Shown here piece after piece: positions 48,201 through 52,620 of a stretch of 64,000 nucleotides of DNA; position 1 is the first letter of the stretch; every line of letters begins with the position of its first letter. Below the pieces are notes generated by a model that searched no databases, was not told where the DNA came from, and saw only the letters and a program-made list of their open reading frames with translations. Location of the stretch: assembly GCA_032622095.1 (NCBI GenBank), contig CP136065.1, forward strand, positions 57,965,949 to 58,029,948. Reading direction: 5' to 3'. The DNA comes from Siphonodentalium dalli (taxonomy: Eukaryota; Mollusca; Scaphopoda; Gadilida; Siphonodentaliidae). Position numbers and translations under genes: made by a program.

Positions 48201-48786
48201 AAATACATTATTAAGGAACAGGTACCAGTAATAACTAAGAAATATATCACCTGCATTGTTTTTTCAATGTTACATACAGGTTTAGGTCTGTACATGTACC
48301 CGGTATATACTTCCCTCAGTCCCTAACATAACATAAAAAAAATTCCAGGTTTTGCATGTACTGGTGGAATATGATCTGTGTGTGCATAGCTACATGTATA
48401 TAGAGTAGAGATTTATGGCACGATCTACTGGTAACCAAGCAAGTTCATACTGTACATTAACAACATACCTGCTTTAGAGAATGAAAAGGGCTGCTTGAAG
48501 ACGATGAATTTTGGGAACTATCTCGATGTGCAAGTCCTTTTATAATGTTTGAAGTTTTCATCCCCTCCAACAGCCTCATGAGCAAAATGTTCGAAGGCAA
48601 GTCATCAATTTTAATGTCGACCAATGATCGACATTCTGGACATCTCAGTTCATGCTTTGTGCTGACAATTTCCTCTAGACATCTCCTGCAAAATGTGTGT
48701 TGGCAAGGCAACACTTTGCTTGATACATCAAGCATCTCCAAGCATACGGAACATTCAAGCAACTCATTCAAATACTGTTCATCCAT
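18054..48786 (-). CDS. POSH: SH3RF/POSH-type E3 ubiquitin ligase and JNK scaffold (RING + four SH3), 13 coding exons
   Basis: Spliced by hand, the 13 exons (listed separately) total 2298 coding bases: 765 residues plus TGA. Domain order: C3HC4 RING (about residues 10-52), SH3-1 (112-163), SH3-2 (172-227), basic Ser/Thr linker with KRHSYT (residues 273-278), SH3-3 (366-418), long Ser/Thr/Pro linker with Lys-rich patches, SH3-4 (711-765). This is the architecture of SH3RF1/POSH and SH3RF3; vertebrate SH3RF1 is about 890 residues, the difference lying in shorter linkers. Known of the family: RING-dependent ubiquitin ligase and scaffold for Rac-MLK-MKK-JNK signalling, also acting in trafficking and, in flies, immune signalling. 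All introns obey GT-AG and all phases match. Start chosen at MDEQ because family members start MDE just before the RING; an in-frame ATG lies nine codons upstream. Intron 1 is 11.6 kb. SH3RF1 versus SH3RF3 is not distinguishable; an invertebrate probably has a single pro-orthologue. Confidence 0.95.
18270..18535. mobile_element. MITE family B copy in POSH intron 12
   Basis: ACCCTTTCTATACCTAATAT at one end and TAGTAAAGAAAGTGTTAAAG at the other. The internal hairpin is AATAAGTTCAACAAACAACC / GTTTGTTGAACTTATTATCT. It ends about 47 bases upstream of the exon 13 acceptor in transcript sense. Confidence 0.8.
18640..18888. mobile_element. MITE family A copy (variant arms)
   Basis: GGGAGCTTCCTGAAATTTTG at the left; the right terminus GCTCCCGTCATGAAAGGGTTAA keeps TTAA. 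Two hairpins with AATGCATTCTCTTATATA-type arms are somewhat diverged. Its right TTAA abuts the next element. Confidence 0.75.
18881..18991. mobile_element. Truncated MITE family B copy
   Basis: Begins GGTTAACCCTTTCTTTACTA directly at the end of the family A element, and runs through ACTCATTGAT and GAACTTATTATCTGAACATT before stopping. Confidence 0.7.
19435..19563 (-). CDS. POSH: POSH coding exon 12: HRK..SLDS motif linker before SH3-4
   Basis: 129 bases between gttttccag| and GAAAA|gtaagg. Contains [15 protein letters not shown] and RPRPIMREK, matching human FHRKASSLDSAVPIAP and RPVVCERH immediately before the last SH3. Phase 2 at both ends fits the neighbouring exons. Confidence 0.92.
19564..21908 (-). 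other. POSH: POSH intron 11
   Basis: Holds a CpG-containing stretch (20.0-20.7 kb) with frames lacking family resemblance and no clear MITE. No exon is required here, because exons 11 and 12 join in phase. Confidence 0.6.
21909..22066 (-). CDS. POSH: POSH coding exon 11: Lys-rich linker
   Basis: 158 bases between attttgcag| and TCAAG|gtatat. Encodes [20 protein letters not shown] then a Pro/Gln segment ([10 protein letters not shown]). It continues the basic patch started at the end of exon 10 and corresponds to human KKEKKGLLKLLSGASTKRK. A 1-kb TIR element sits about 80 bases upstream of its acceptor. Confidence 0.88.
22145..23151. mobile_element. 1.0-kb TIR element, family E, in POSH intron 10
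   Basis: Ends are inverted: TACAGTAAAACCTCTCCAAA at the left and TTTGGAGAGGTTTTACTGTA at the right, flanked by TA. A second copy with the same orientation is at 46620-47633. The TA target and CAGT ends suggest the Tc1/mariner-pogo group; only short degenerate frames lie inside, so it is non-autonomous. Confidence 0.8.
23243..23668. repeat. Inverted-repeat element, about 425 bp
   Basis: CACCCCTGGATAAGTGGTCC with CTGCTAATTTGCTATGATGC at the left is mirrored by GCATCATAGCAAATTAGCAG and GGACAATTAACCAGGGGTG at the right. The TGCTATGATGCTGGTGGT part is also duplicated within the left arm. No other copy in the window. Confidence 0.75.
23670..24090. mobile_element. MITE family C copy (two palindromes plus spacer)
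   Basis: Palindrome at 23690-23775, the conserved spacer (CCCCAAATTGGCAGACGACA), and a second palindrome ending ATGTCCGGCACCATATTTTC. It ends about 40 bases past the exon 10 donor. Confidence 0.8.
24132..24711 (-). CDS. POSH: POSH coding exon 10: long low-complexity linker
   Basis: 580 bases between ttttttcag| and GATAAG|gtatga, residues 421-614. Ser/Thr/Pro/His-rich with PPPPIPS and, near the end, SPKDKEKDK. The position and composition match the long disordered region between SH3-3 and SH3-4 of POSH, whose vertebrate form also ends in a Lys-rich KPDKDSKKEKK stretch. MITE copies lie within about 45 bases on both sides. Confidence 0.9.
24755..25130. mobile_element. MITE family C copy upstream of exon 10
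   Basis: Starts GGCCAAAAAATATGGTGCTT and holds two decayed palindromes around the shared spacer. The near end is about 43 bases from the exon 10 acceptor. Confidence 0.75.
25340..25640. mobile_element. Partial family F inverted-repeat element in intron 9
   Basis: Shares CCAGTACAAAACCCAGGAAC, CTTAATAATGTACTTCACTG, GAATGTCCCAACT and AAATTGCATGCTTTTCT with 36297-36750 and 47798-48427; the far arm is missing. Confidence 0.65.
26069..26236 (-). CDS. POSH: POSH coding exon 9: SH3-3
   Basis: 168 bases between tttttgcag| and TGCAG|gtaatt. A complete SH3 domain in one exon: [20 protein letters not shown], then [11 protein letters not shown] and [10 protein letters not shown]. Human SH3-3 reads [20 protein letters not shown] ... 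RCQDGWFKG ... IGVFPGNYV. All canonical SH3 features are present (ALYDY-equivalent, acidic RT loop, DGW, FPGNYV). Confidence 0.96.
26237..27374 (-). other. POSH: POSH intron 8
   Basis: AT-rich DNA with microsatellite-like AATAAT runs near 26890. No repeat element or further exon is apparent. Confidence 0.6.
27375..27487 (-). CDS. POSH: POSH coding exon 8: Pro/Thr/Ser-rich linker
   Basis: 113 bases between atatttcag| and GCAAT|gttagt. Encodes 37 residues of Pro/Thr/Ser-rich sequence ([13 protein letters not shown] ... [11 protein letters not shown]). No recognisable motif; called from exact splice sites and the phases needed to join exons 7 and 9. A MITE begins about 33 bases upstream of the acceptor in transcript sense. 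Confidence 0.78.
27521..27754. mobile_element. MITE family A copy in POSH intron 7
   Basis: GAGCTTCCTGAATTTTGTGA at the left, GCGCAGCTCCCATTATTACG at the right, and two hairpins with AATGCATTCTCTTATATATG arms between. It begins about 33 bases upstream of the exon 8 acceptor in transcript sense. Flanking TTAA is not preserved. Confidence 0.8.
27903..28490. repeat. Tandem array, about 170-bp unit, 3.3 copies, in POSH intron 7
   Basis: GATCAAATAATCCAAACTGG starts units at 27903, 28073, 28243 and (partial) 28412, giving periods of 170, 170 and 169. Shared inside: GTCGGAAACCA, GTAACTCATGTAA, TTCGAACATGGACAG. It resembles the tandem cores at 14.3 and 40.4 kb in style (GTCAAATTCTAAGTCGAAAA). Confidence 0.85.
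28537..28795 (-). CDS. POSH: POSH coding exon 7: basic Ser/Thr linker with KRHSYT
   Basis: 259 bases after tttctcag|; residues 241-327. Contains [15 protein letters not shown] and, further on, [14 protein letters not shown], parallel to human KKRHSFTSL...NRHSMEISPP. The human KRHS serine lies at the reported AKT site in SH3RF1; the equivalent here is Ser276 (inference). The donor used, AGT|gtttaa, is weak. The alternative GT two bases earlier would shift exon 8 into a frame with an early stop, so this one is preferred. Confidence 0.85.
28796..29633 (-). other. POSH: POSH intron 6
   Basis: No repeat family member or exon-like frame was found in this stretch. Confidence 0.6.
29634..29674 (-). 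CDS. POSH: POSH coding exon 6: short linker after SH3-2
   Basis: 41 bases, between atattacag| and CCCTT|gtaagt. Encodes [13 protein letters not shown] plus two bases of Leu, matching the human segment FNSAAKQLIEWDKPPVP after SH3-2. Found by looking for the phase-2-ending exon required between exons 5 and 7. Confidence 0.85.
30090..30205. mobile_element. MITE family C copy beside exon 5
   Basis: GGTGATGCTAGCCC ... CACTAAATTCAGCCTCTGGG ... CTCATTCTACAAATGACGGA CACACTA: one decayed palindrome. Its outer end lies about 18 bases from the exon 5 donor. Confidence 0.75.
30223..30318 (-). CDS. POSH: POSH coding exon 5: second half of SH3-2
   Basis: 96 bases, 32 codons, phase 0 at both ends, between ttttgtag| and GAG|gtaatc. 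Encodes [20 protein letters not shown] then [12 protein letters not shown]; the RRVDENW and IGIFP motifs are nearly identical to vertebrate SH3-2 ([23 protein letters not shown]). Both flanks carry repeat DNA: a palindromic MITE end lies about 18 bases past the donor, and a tandem-core element begins about 10 bases upstream of the acceptor. Confidence 0.95.
30330..30690. repeat. Tandem-core element beside the exon 5 acceptor
   Basis: Two units of about 125 bp share ACAATGTCACT, CTTTTGAAAGCAGT, GATAACC and GAACGGAAAA-type words, followed by TATATCCCCCATTTTCTTTG and a mirrored GGAGGTGTA. Same general design as 14278-14811. Confidence 0.6.
30943..31216. mobile_element. MITE family B, locally duplicated copy
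   Basis: Two successive left ends (ACCCTTTCTATACTAAAGC at 30945 and 31012) share one body and one right end, GTATAGAAAGGGTTGAAT. The internal hairpin GTTCAACAAAACGACAAGG / TTGTTTGTTGAACTTATTAT is present. Confidence 0.8.
31284..31608. mobile_element. TTAA-flanked MITE, separate family (325 bp)
   Basis: TTAACCTCTTCACT at the left and AGTGAAGAGGTTAA at the right: TTAA duplicated and a perfect 10-bp terminal inverted repeat. Single copy in the window. TTAA again points to the piggyBac superfamily. It lies 93 bases past the exon 4 donor. Confidence 0.75.
31701..31796 (-). CDS. POSH: POSH coding exon 4: first half of SH3-2
   Basis: 96 bases, 32 codons, phase 0 at both ends, between ttttacag| and AAGAAA|gtgaga. 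Encodes a Pro linker and then [20 protein letters not shown], matching human [24 protein letters not shown] closely. A TTAA-flanked MITE starts 93 bases past the donor. Confidence 0.95.
31843..32352. mobile_element. MITE family B copy interrupted by a family A element
   Basis: The left part (CCCATTCTATACTAAATACT...GATGT) stops at 31893. Family A then runs to 32146, and family B resumes at GATAATAGGTTCAATG and ends GGAGTATAGAAAGGATTATA. Joining both sides restores the usual family B order. Confidence 0.8.
31893..32146. mobile_element. MITE family A copy nested in family B
   Basis: TCAACCCTTTCATAATGGGA at the left, CTCCAGTCATGAAAGAGTTAA at the right; two hairpins with GCATTCTCTTATATATGC. The left TTAA has become TCAA; the right TTAA is intact. 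Confidence 0.8.
32370..32496. mobile_element. MITE family D copy (TA flanks, palindromic)
   Basis: TACAGTAATGCCCAAAGTAA at the left, TTACTTTGGGAATTACGGTA at the right, with a core GGATTTAGTCGGAAATATGG. Two more copies at 38292 and 43303. TA flanks and CAGT ends suggest Tc1/mariner. Confidence 0.8.
32838..32995. mobile_element. Truncated MITE family B copy
   Basis: ACCCTTTCTTCACTAAACAC, GAACTTATTATTTGAACATT and CTGCACTTTTATTATTGGTC are recognisable; the right half is replaced by the minisatellite at 33017. Confidence 0.7.
33017..33172. repeat. 24-bp minisatellite, 6.5 units
   Basis: TTCTGGGTAACC occurs seven times at exact 24-base spacing from 33017 to 33161; the filler is TGATCCTCACTA with three variants (TGCTCA, TCATCA). 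Lies in POSH intron 3. Confidence 0.95.
33924..34038 (-). CDS. POSH: POSH coding exon 3: remainder of SH3-1
   Basis: 115 bases between tttccag| and AAG|gtaag. Completes the Gly codon and encodes [20 protein letters not shown]... through GFCPAPYLK. The conserved SH3 Trp (NWYQGE) is present. The usual FFP or FP before the 3-10 helix reads GFCPAP, that is Phe-to-Cys, beside the intact Pro. Ends in phase 0. Confidence 0.94.
34087..34201. mobile_element. Degenerate MITE family C remnant
   Basis: CCTAAGTCTCCCATAGCAG, GCAGAATGAGG, CTCATTCTG and TCAGACACACTATATG: the palindrome body is deleted. It starts about 47 bases from the exon 3 acceptor. Confidence 0.65.
34585..34812. mobile_element. MITE family B copy in POSH intron 2
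   Basis: CCCTCTTTGCTAAATAATCC to GAATCCATTTAGTAAAGAAA with the GTCCAACAAACGACC / GAACTTATTATCTGAAC hairpin. Confidence 0.78.
34853..35138. mobile_element. MITE family B copy in POSH intron 2
   Basis: CCATTTCTTTACTCAATGAT to CAGTAGAGAATGGGTTAAAT. The inner hairpin is AATAAGTTCAACAAG / CGTTTGTTGAACTTATTAT. Confidence 0.78.
35139..35988 (-). other. POSH: POSH intron 2, unassigned part
   Basis: A C-rich patch at 35500 and an A/T run at 35888. No repeat relation or exon was seen. Confidence 0.55.
35989..36111. mobile_element. MITE family C, single palindrome
   Basis: GCAGAATGAGGTCCCCAGAG mirrored by CTCTGGGGACCTCATTGTGA, then TCAGACACACTATATCCAGA. Confidence 0.8.
36297..36750. mobile_element. 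Family F inverted-repeat element, complete
   Basis: TAGATCATGACATGAATCTT at the left and GATTCATGGCATGATCT at the right; inner arms (CCTTATAAAGTTGAATAAAT / TTTTCGACTTTATAAGG and CTTAATAATGTA / TTATTAATGAAC) extend the symmetry to over 150 bases each side. It ends about 33 bases from the exon 2 donor. Confidence 0.78.
36784..36839 (-). CDS. POSH: POSH coding exon 2: first strand of SH3-1
   Basis: 56 bases bounded by ttttacag| and GG|gtgaat. Encodes [18 protein letters not shown] plus two bases of a Gly codon. [14 protein letters not shown] is the ALYDY segment of the first POSH SH3 (human LPCAKALYNYEGKEPG). It starts in phase 0, exactly compatible with exon 1. A MITE-like inverted-repeat element ends only about 33 bases beyond its donor site. 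Confidence 0.93.
37033..37783. mobile_element. MITE family C copy split by a family A insertion
   Basis: Palindrome at 37058-37142, then spacer sequence GAGACCTACCGGTAGTCAGAT, then the family A element, then the spacer resumes with GTTCCCAAATGGTGAAGATG and continues to GATACTTTCCAGGAAGATGA. The order matches the reverse complement of intact spacers such as 15240-15340. Confidence 0.82.
37193..37593. mobile_element. piggyBac-like MITE, family A (401 bp), nested
   Basis: TTAA on both sides, CCCTTTACCCAACA and TGTTGGGTAAAGGG termini, and the same two hairpins as 5993-6332. It differs mainly by about 60 extra A/T-rich bases between the hairpins. Confidence 0.88.
37784..38059. mobile_element. 276-bp extended palindrome, family C core
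   Basis: The left arm AATTTGACTTGAAGCCCTTT pairs with AAAGGGCTTCAAGTCAAATT. Pairing continues through TTTGAGGTAAAATAGTGGTA, GGCCACAAAATATGGCGCTG and GCAGAATGAGGTCC almost without mismatch to a short central loop near 37915. Confidence 0.88.
38292..38401. mobile_element. MITE family D copy
   Basis: TACAGTAATGCCCTAAATAA / TTATTTAGGCCATTACTGTA with the core TTTCTGACTGAATCCTGAAA. Confidence 0.85.
38756..38884. repeat. 129-bp direct repeat, copy 1
   Basis: GCTTATATCAGCATTGATAG through AATCAGCAATAATTGTTTTAT, identical base for base to 39736-39864, 980 bases away. Confidence 0.95.
38885..39735. other. Segment between the exact direct repeats
   Basis: No transposase or reverse transcriptase motif is visible. 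It carries unique sequence with a frame at 39566 ([16 protein letters not shown]). It could be the interior of a small duplicated-end element or simply the DNA between two copies of a segmental duplication. Confidence 0.4.
39736..39864. repeat. 129-bp direct repeat, copy 2
   Basis: Exact partner of 38756-38884. It overlaps the end of an 88-codon frame (39566-39832) without recognisable family. Confidence 0.95.
40233..40314. mobile_element. Truncated MITE family B copy
   Basis: TTAACCCTTCCAATACTAAA, ACTCATTGATGAGTA and CAGATAATAAGTTCAAC, then abrupt change to the tandem-core element. Confidence 0.75.
40315..40935. repeat. Tandem-core element, three units of about 160-180 bp
   Basis: TTGACCGAAAAATGTAGGAA starts units at about 40465, 40632 and (variant) 40807; shared are GTCGAAAAAGGGG, ATAACTCCAC and GACAGACGTCATAATCGCA. 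The left end has ACGGATACCCCCCTG. Confidence 0.8.
40942..41324. mobile_element. MITE family C copy with spacer
   Basis: CAAGTCTGGATATAGTGTGT at the left, ACACACTATTTTCAGGCTTG at the right: complementary termini of the second family C subtype. One full and one deleted palindrome flank the spacer. Confidence 0.8.
41760..41869. mobile_element. Degenerate MITE family C copy
   Basis: GTGAATTAAGTGATGCAACC, CACTAAATTACCCTCTGGAG and GTCCGGCACCATATTTTGAG; the left terminus is decayed. Confidence 0.7.
42213..42296. mobile_element. Family F, internally deleted short copy
   Basis: TAGATCATGTCATGAATCTG, TACTCTGGCTAAC, then GGCCAGAGTAGAAGTCCGTG and ACATGATCTA: only the two outer arms remain. Confidence 0.75.
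42310..42762. mobile_element. MITE family C copy with spacer
   Basis: Two palindromes (42345-42430 and 42650-42740) around the complete spacer, ending GACAGACACACTATAATCAG. Its spacer shows the uninterrupted form of the site disrupted at 14278. Confidence 0.82.
43303..43442. mobile_element. MITE family D copy
   Basis: TACAGTAATGCCCTAAATAA with CGACTCCTT, mirrored AAGGAGTCGATTATTTAGGG CATTACTGTA, core ATTTCCGACTAAATCCTGAA. Confidence 0.87.
43694..43844. mobile_element. MITE family C, near-perfect minimal palindrome (151 bp)
   Basis: CAAGCCTTGAAATAGTGTGT pairs with ACACACTATTTAAAGGCTTG and symmetry continues to ACCCCGC-ATA-GCGGG at the centre. A few mismatches only. The cleanest representative of the second subtype. 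Confidence 0.9.
45008..46097 (-). other. Possible nested coding segments in POSH intron 1
   Basis: Minus-strand frames at 45903-46097 ([40 protein letters not shown]) and 45144-45482 ([40 protein letters not shown]) have coding-like composition, and the latter has an acceptor-like ttcacag. A second frame at 45008-45295 overlaps it ([20 protein letters not shown]), as if frameshifted. No family recognised; could be an unrelated gene remnant. Confidence 0.2.
46620..47633. mobile_element. 1.0-kb TIR element, family E, in POSH intron 1
   Basis: TACTGTAAAACCTCTCCAAA and TTTGGAGAGGTTTTACTGTA termini, TA flanks, and collinear similarity to 22145-23151 through TTTGTCTGGTCCCGAAT, GGACATTGTCAG-like and TTATTGAATAAA blocks. 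Slightly more diverged by insertions of CATGTA and CGGTAC words. Confidence 0.8.
47798..48427. mobile_element. Family F element, complete, next to POSH exon 1
   Basis: GAGATCATGTCACGAATCTC at the left, GATTTATGGCACGATCTAC at the right; internal blocks as in 36297-36750 with several ACATGTAC insertions. It ends about 41 bases from the exon 1 donor. Confidence 0.75.
48469..48786 (-). CDS. POSH: POSH coding exon 1: start codon and RING finger
   Basis: 106 codons, residues 1-106, ending in phase 0 at CAG|gtatgt. The RING ligands are visible in order: CSVC, then CQHTFC, RRC and CPEC, the C3HC4 pattern of a zinc-binding E3 module, followed by the family-typical [16 protein letters not shown] helix. 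The exon tail is a Ser run ([11 protein letters not shown]). The conserved hydrophobic lead-in [12 protein letters not shown] matches SH3RF proteins. Bases 48787-48813 could add MIYKHKHLD in frame if the upstream ATG were used; this is less likely because relatives begin at MDE. Confidence 0.96.
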
Positions 48787-49740
48787 GTCCAGATGCTTAT
48801 GTTTGTAGATCACATCATATCAAATATTGAAATTCCAATAATCCATAACAGACGAAAGTACACGTGTTCATCTTGTCTCTGTTCAATTCACATGTTTGCC
48901 AGGTATACCGTATGTGCATTCAGCAGCATTGGGTATTAAACTTGACCGCACCTAATGCATGTAAATATTGTTACTTATCAATATCATATGTAACTTCGCT
49001 TGTAAGTTTAATATGATTGTAGCCTGTAAAATATACTGAAAACCACAAGGCAGTAGGCATAGATAATAGAAATTAGAATTATAGACTGATATATACAGAC
49101 TACAGACAGTCTACAGTGCCCCTCTACACTGCTACAGCTCTAAGCAGCAATAACTAAGTCTCGTGTTTGTGTAAACAAATTCGATTCACCGACACATATT
49201 CCACAGTCGACCAACTCGACCTGATGAACTCATAGATCAGTTTTCAGACGTTTTCTACTTTTCTCGGGGTTCCCCTTTTTCTGAGAATTTCTCGTACAAA
49301 ACTCAACTGACAAGTCAATAACAATATGAATATCGTATGTTCACGAAACGGTAAACCATAACACAGTGATGGGATATCTCGTCCTTTGTCGAAACTATGT
49401 TGTTTTATGGAGAGAAAATCACAACATGATATATATAGATATATGATTAGTGAAAAGAGAAATATGTGAGAAACTTCTAAAATAAACACAGAAATGTTTT
49501 TCAGCACATAACTCACTACCGGAAGTATATGCGGAAGAATATTATTAGCACTTGTAGTGCGTTTTCGGCTCTAAAATTGGGCTGAAGTAGTAGGTCGGTG
49601 AGTTTTTATACTAAAAATAGTTCCTTCACCAGGGACGTAGCCAGTTAGTTCATAAACGTAGTGCGTACCCTTCTACTGGAAGCAGCAATCTGCGAAAGCG
49701 GTCGTGTTGACCTAGTAGCTAGCGATCCCTACTGGGTCCT
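48787..49740 (-). other. POSH: POSH upstream region
   Basis: Should contain the 5' UTR and possibly the promoter or a further 5' non-coding exon. I see no TATA box, CpG-rich block or splice acceptor I could assign with confidence. Confidence 0.35.
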
Positions 49741-50245
49741 AGAGCGTCTCCGTTGTATGTGTCCATAATCACTCAATATAATATTTAACTTTCAAACTGC
49801 CCCCTTGAAGCAGACCAATTTCACATTCTGTCTACTTGATACTCCATCGCCCTCAATATGCTGAGGATTATGTGGAGGTCCAGGTGCTACCACGGCCGGG
49901 TAACTTTATAACCCTGTGGTGACTCTATAGTACTATCGTTCTTTAACGTGCACACACCGAGACGTGCACACGGGTCAGCCATTATAATGTCCGCGCCCGA
50001 TCGGACAGCGTACTGAACCCACGACAACATACCTGGACAAGTGTTGTTATGGGGGGGGGGTCGGCATTTTGCATTCGGATCTTTATTCAGTGATCTCGAA
50101 TGAGACTTTTCAGCCTGACAAATTTGGTATCTGACCGAGTTCTGATTTTTGTCATAATACCCTGACCAGGTTGCGATCCCCGGTCCGCTAGCACGAGAGA
50201 CCAGTAGGCCTACGCTACCTCTCGGCTACCGACTTCCATCACTGT
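49740..50245 (-). repeat. tRNA-derived SINE-like repeat
   Basis: On the minus strand from about 50240: GTAGCCGAGAGGTAGCGTAG resembles an RNA polymerase III A box, and GACCGGGGATCGCAACC a diverged B box about 35 bases later. A related body in the opposite orientation (CTAGCGGACCGGGGATTGCA, GACAGAAATCAGAACTCGGT) lies at 926-1150. Both end in GTGTGCA-rich sequence. Confidence 0.6.
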
Positions 50246-50579
50246 CCAACTGGCAGACTGCATCTGAAAGCTTGTCCAATCATGTGGGTTGGAAATTTTT
50301 CCAACTGATATAGGCCTATAGGAGGGGTGGGGTCGTGACAAAATTTGCAGACACAGGGTAGAAAAATAATAATTTCGCTACCGGACCAGCCACCCCCTCC
50401 CCCACCCTCTGTGCAATATTGTTTTTATTTTTTCCAAGACAACTTTTTCGCACACACCCCTCCTCCAAAGTAAATAAATCAGAATATTATATGAAACAAA
50501 ATTATATCAGCCTGGTTCTTTCTAGCAATTACTATTTATCATATTCCAAGATATTAAAGTGATGTTAAACGTACACTCC

Positions 50580-52620
50580 GGTTGGGTGATCAAATAGAAA
50601 CGGAGAATAATCTTGCTCAAAGACTAAGTAGTTATTTTGACAAATATTATATCAAAATTGACTACACACACAGTCATTCTGATATATATCTATATCTATA
50701 TTTGCGAATGTATGTCTGTCTGTCTGTCTGTGTGCTATATAAATTTACAGGGGACCACCTAGATGGCACAAAAGGGGTCTAATAGGGGTAACTTTTCACG
50801 AGAAAGATAATGGCGAGGGTTAGAATTTTCTAAAGTGACGCCGTTGTTGTCAGGGGCAGAAAAGGGGGAGGGGCAGAAAAAACATTTGTCGCCGATTGCC
50901 ACCAAACTTATATTTACTTATATATACTCATCCCCATAATATGAGGAATCTAATGGTGTGGTTTAAATATGTCAAAAGTCACGCCGTTCGCGTCAGGGAT
51001 GCCCGGAAGAGAAGAGGGGCACCAAAATTGATCAAAATAATTTTAGCGCCGAAGGGGCACCAAAATTGGTCAAAATAATTTTAGCGCCGAATTCCACCAA
51101 ATTGATGCACATTCTTCTGATATCTTCTCCATGATACAAGGAATCTTATTGTGTGATTTAAGGAAGCCAAATTGGTGTCGTTGGGATGGGAGATTGGGGG
51201 CGGCGGTGGGTGGGTACTAAAAATGATCAGAATTGGTTTAGTCGCCGATTGCCACCAAACTTATACAAATTCATTACCCATGAGGTGTCTAATGGCGTGG
51301 CTTAAAGCTGTCAAAAGTGGCGTCATTCGAGTCAGGGGTGCACTGAAAGGGAGAGGGGCACCAAAATTGATACACAATATTTTTAGCGCCAATTTCCACC
51401 AAATTGATACACATTTTTATCCATATGAGGAATCTAATCGTGTGATTTTAAAGATGTCATATTGGTGCTGCTTTAGTGAGAGATGGGGTGGGGTGGGCAC
51501 TATTTAAAATTTGATAAAATTTTGTTTAGTCGCGGATTAGCACCAAACTTACAAATAATAATCTCCATGATATCAGGAGTCTAATTGTGTGCATTAAAGT
51601 TGTCAAAAGTGGGGCCATTCGAGTCATGGGTGCCTAGAAGGTGAGAGGGACACAAACATTGATAAACAATATGTTTAGCGCCGATTTCCACCTGATTGAT
51701 ACATATTCTTCTCCGTGATACGAATAATCTAATCGTGCAGTGGTTTAAATGCGCCAAATTTGTGCCTTTTGGGTGAGAGATATGCAATGGTGGCCCTAAA
51801 TTTGATACGAATTTGTAGCTCGCCAATTTTCATATATTTTATATATATTCATCGCTATAATGTGTCTAAGTGTGTGGTTTAATGATGTCAAAAGTGGCAC
51901 CGCTTGATTCCGAAATAGGGACGGGAGGGTCACCAAAAACTTATAAAAATATGTTTAGTGCCAATTACCATCAAACTCATACACGTTCTTCTCAAATGAT
52001 ACAATGAATCAAATATTTGCGAATATCTGTCTGTGTTCTATATATAACTTTAAGGGTACAATAGAGATGGTACCAAGGCGATCTAACAGGGGTAACTTTC
52101 TACGAGTAAGATAATGGTGCGGGTTAAAATTTTCTAAAGTGACGTTGTTGGTGTCAGGGGAGGGGCTATTGTTAGCGCAGATTTCGACCAAATTGATATA
52201 CTATTCTTCTCCGTGATACGAGGAATATAAACGTGTGATTTAAAGACGCCAAATTGGTGCCGTTTGGATGAGATGAGGGGGGGGGGGGGGGTAATAACTA
52301 TGATAAGAATTTGTTTAGTTGCCGATTACCACCAAACTTATATATAATCATCTCCAGTATGTAATGCATGCATGAGTCTAATAGTCGTGGTTTAAATATG
52401 ACAAAAGTGGCGCGGTTCATGCAAGTCATGCATGAGGGGAGTTGCACCAAAGTTGATACAAATATATTTAGCACTAATTCCACCAAATTCATGCACGTTC
52501 TCCTCTAATGATATGATGAATTAAATCACACTTGGGGTCGTTTTGGTCATGGGTGGCGAGAGGAGATTCACTAGCATTTATAAGATTGTTCAATTCGCCG
52601 ATATCCAACAAAGTTATATA
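50580..52620. repeat. Degenerate satellite-like tandem array
   Basis: Alternating modules CGCCGATTGCCACCAAACTT (50893, 51241, 51531, 52320) and TTAGCGCCGAATTCCACC (51080, 51383, 51676, 52470) define a dimeric unit of roughly 300 bp. A higher-order copy starts with GGGGTAACTTTTCACGAG at 50784 and GGGGTAACTTTCTACGAG at 52089. G-rich stretches separate modules. A solo module lies at 60990-61110. Confidence 0.75.
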
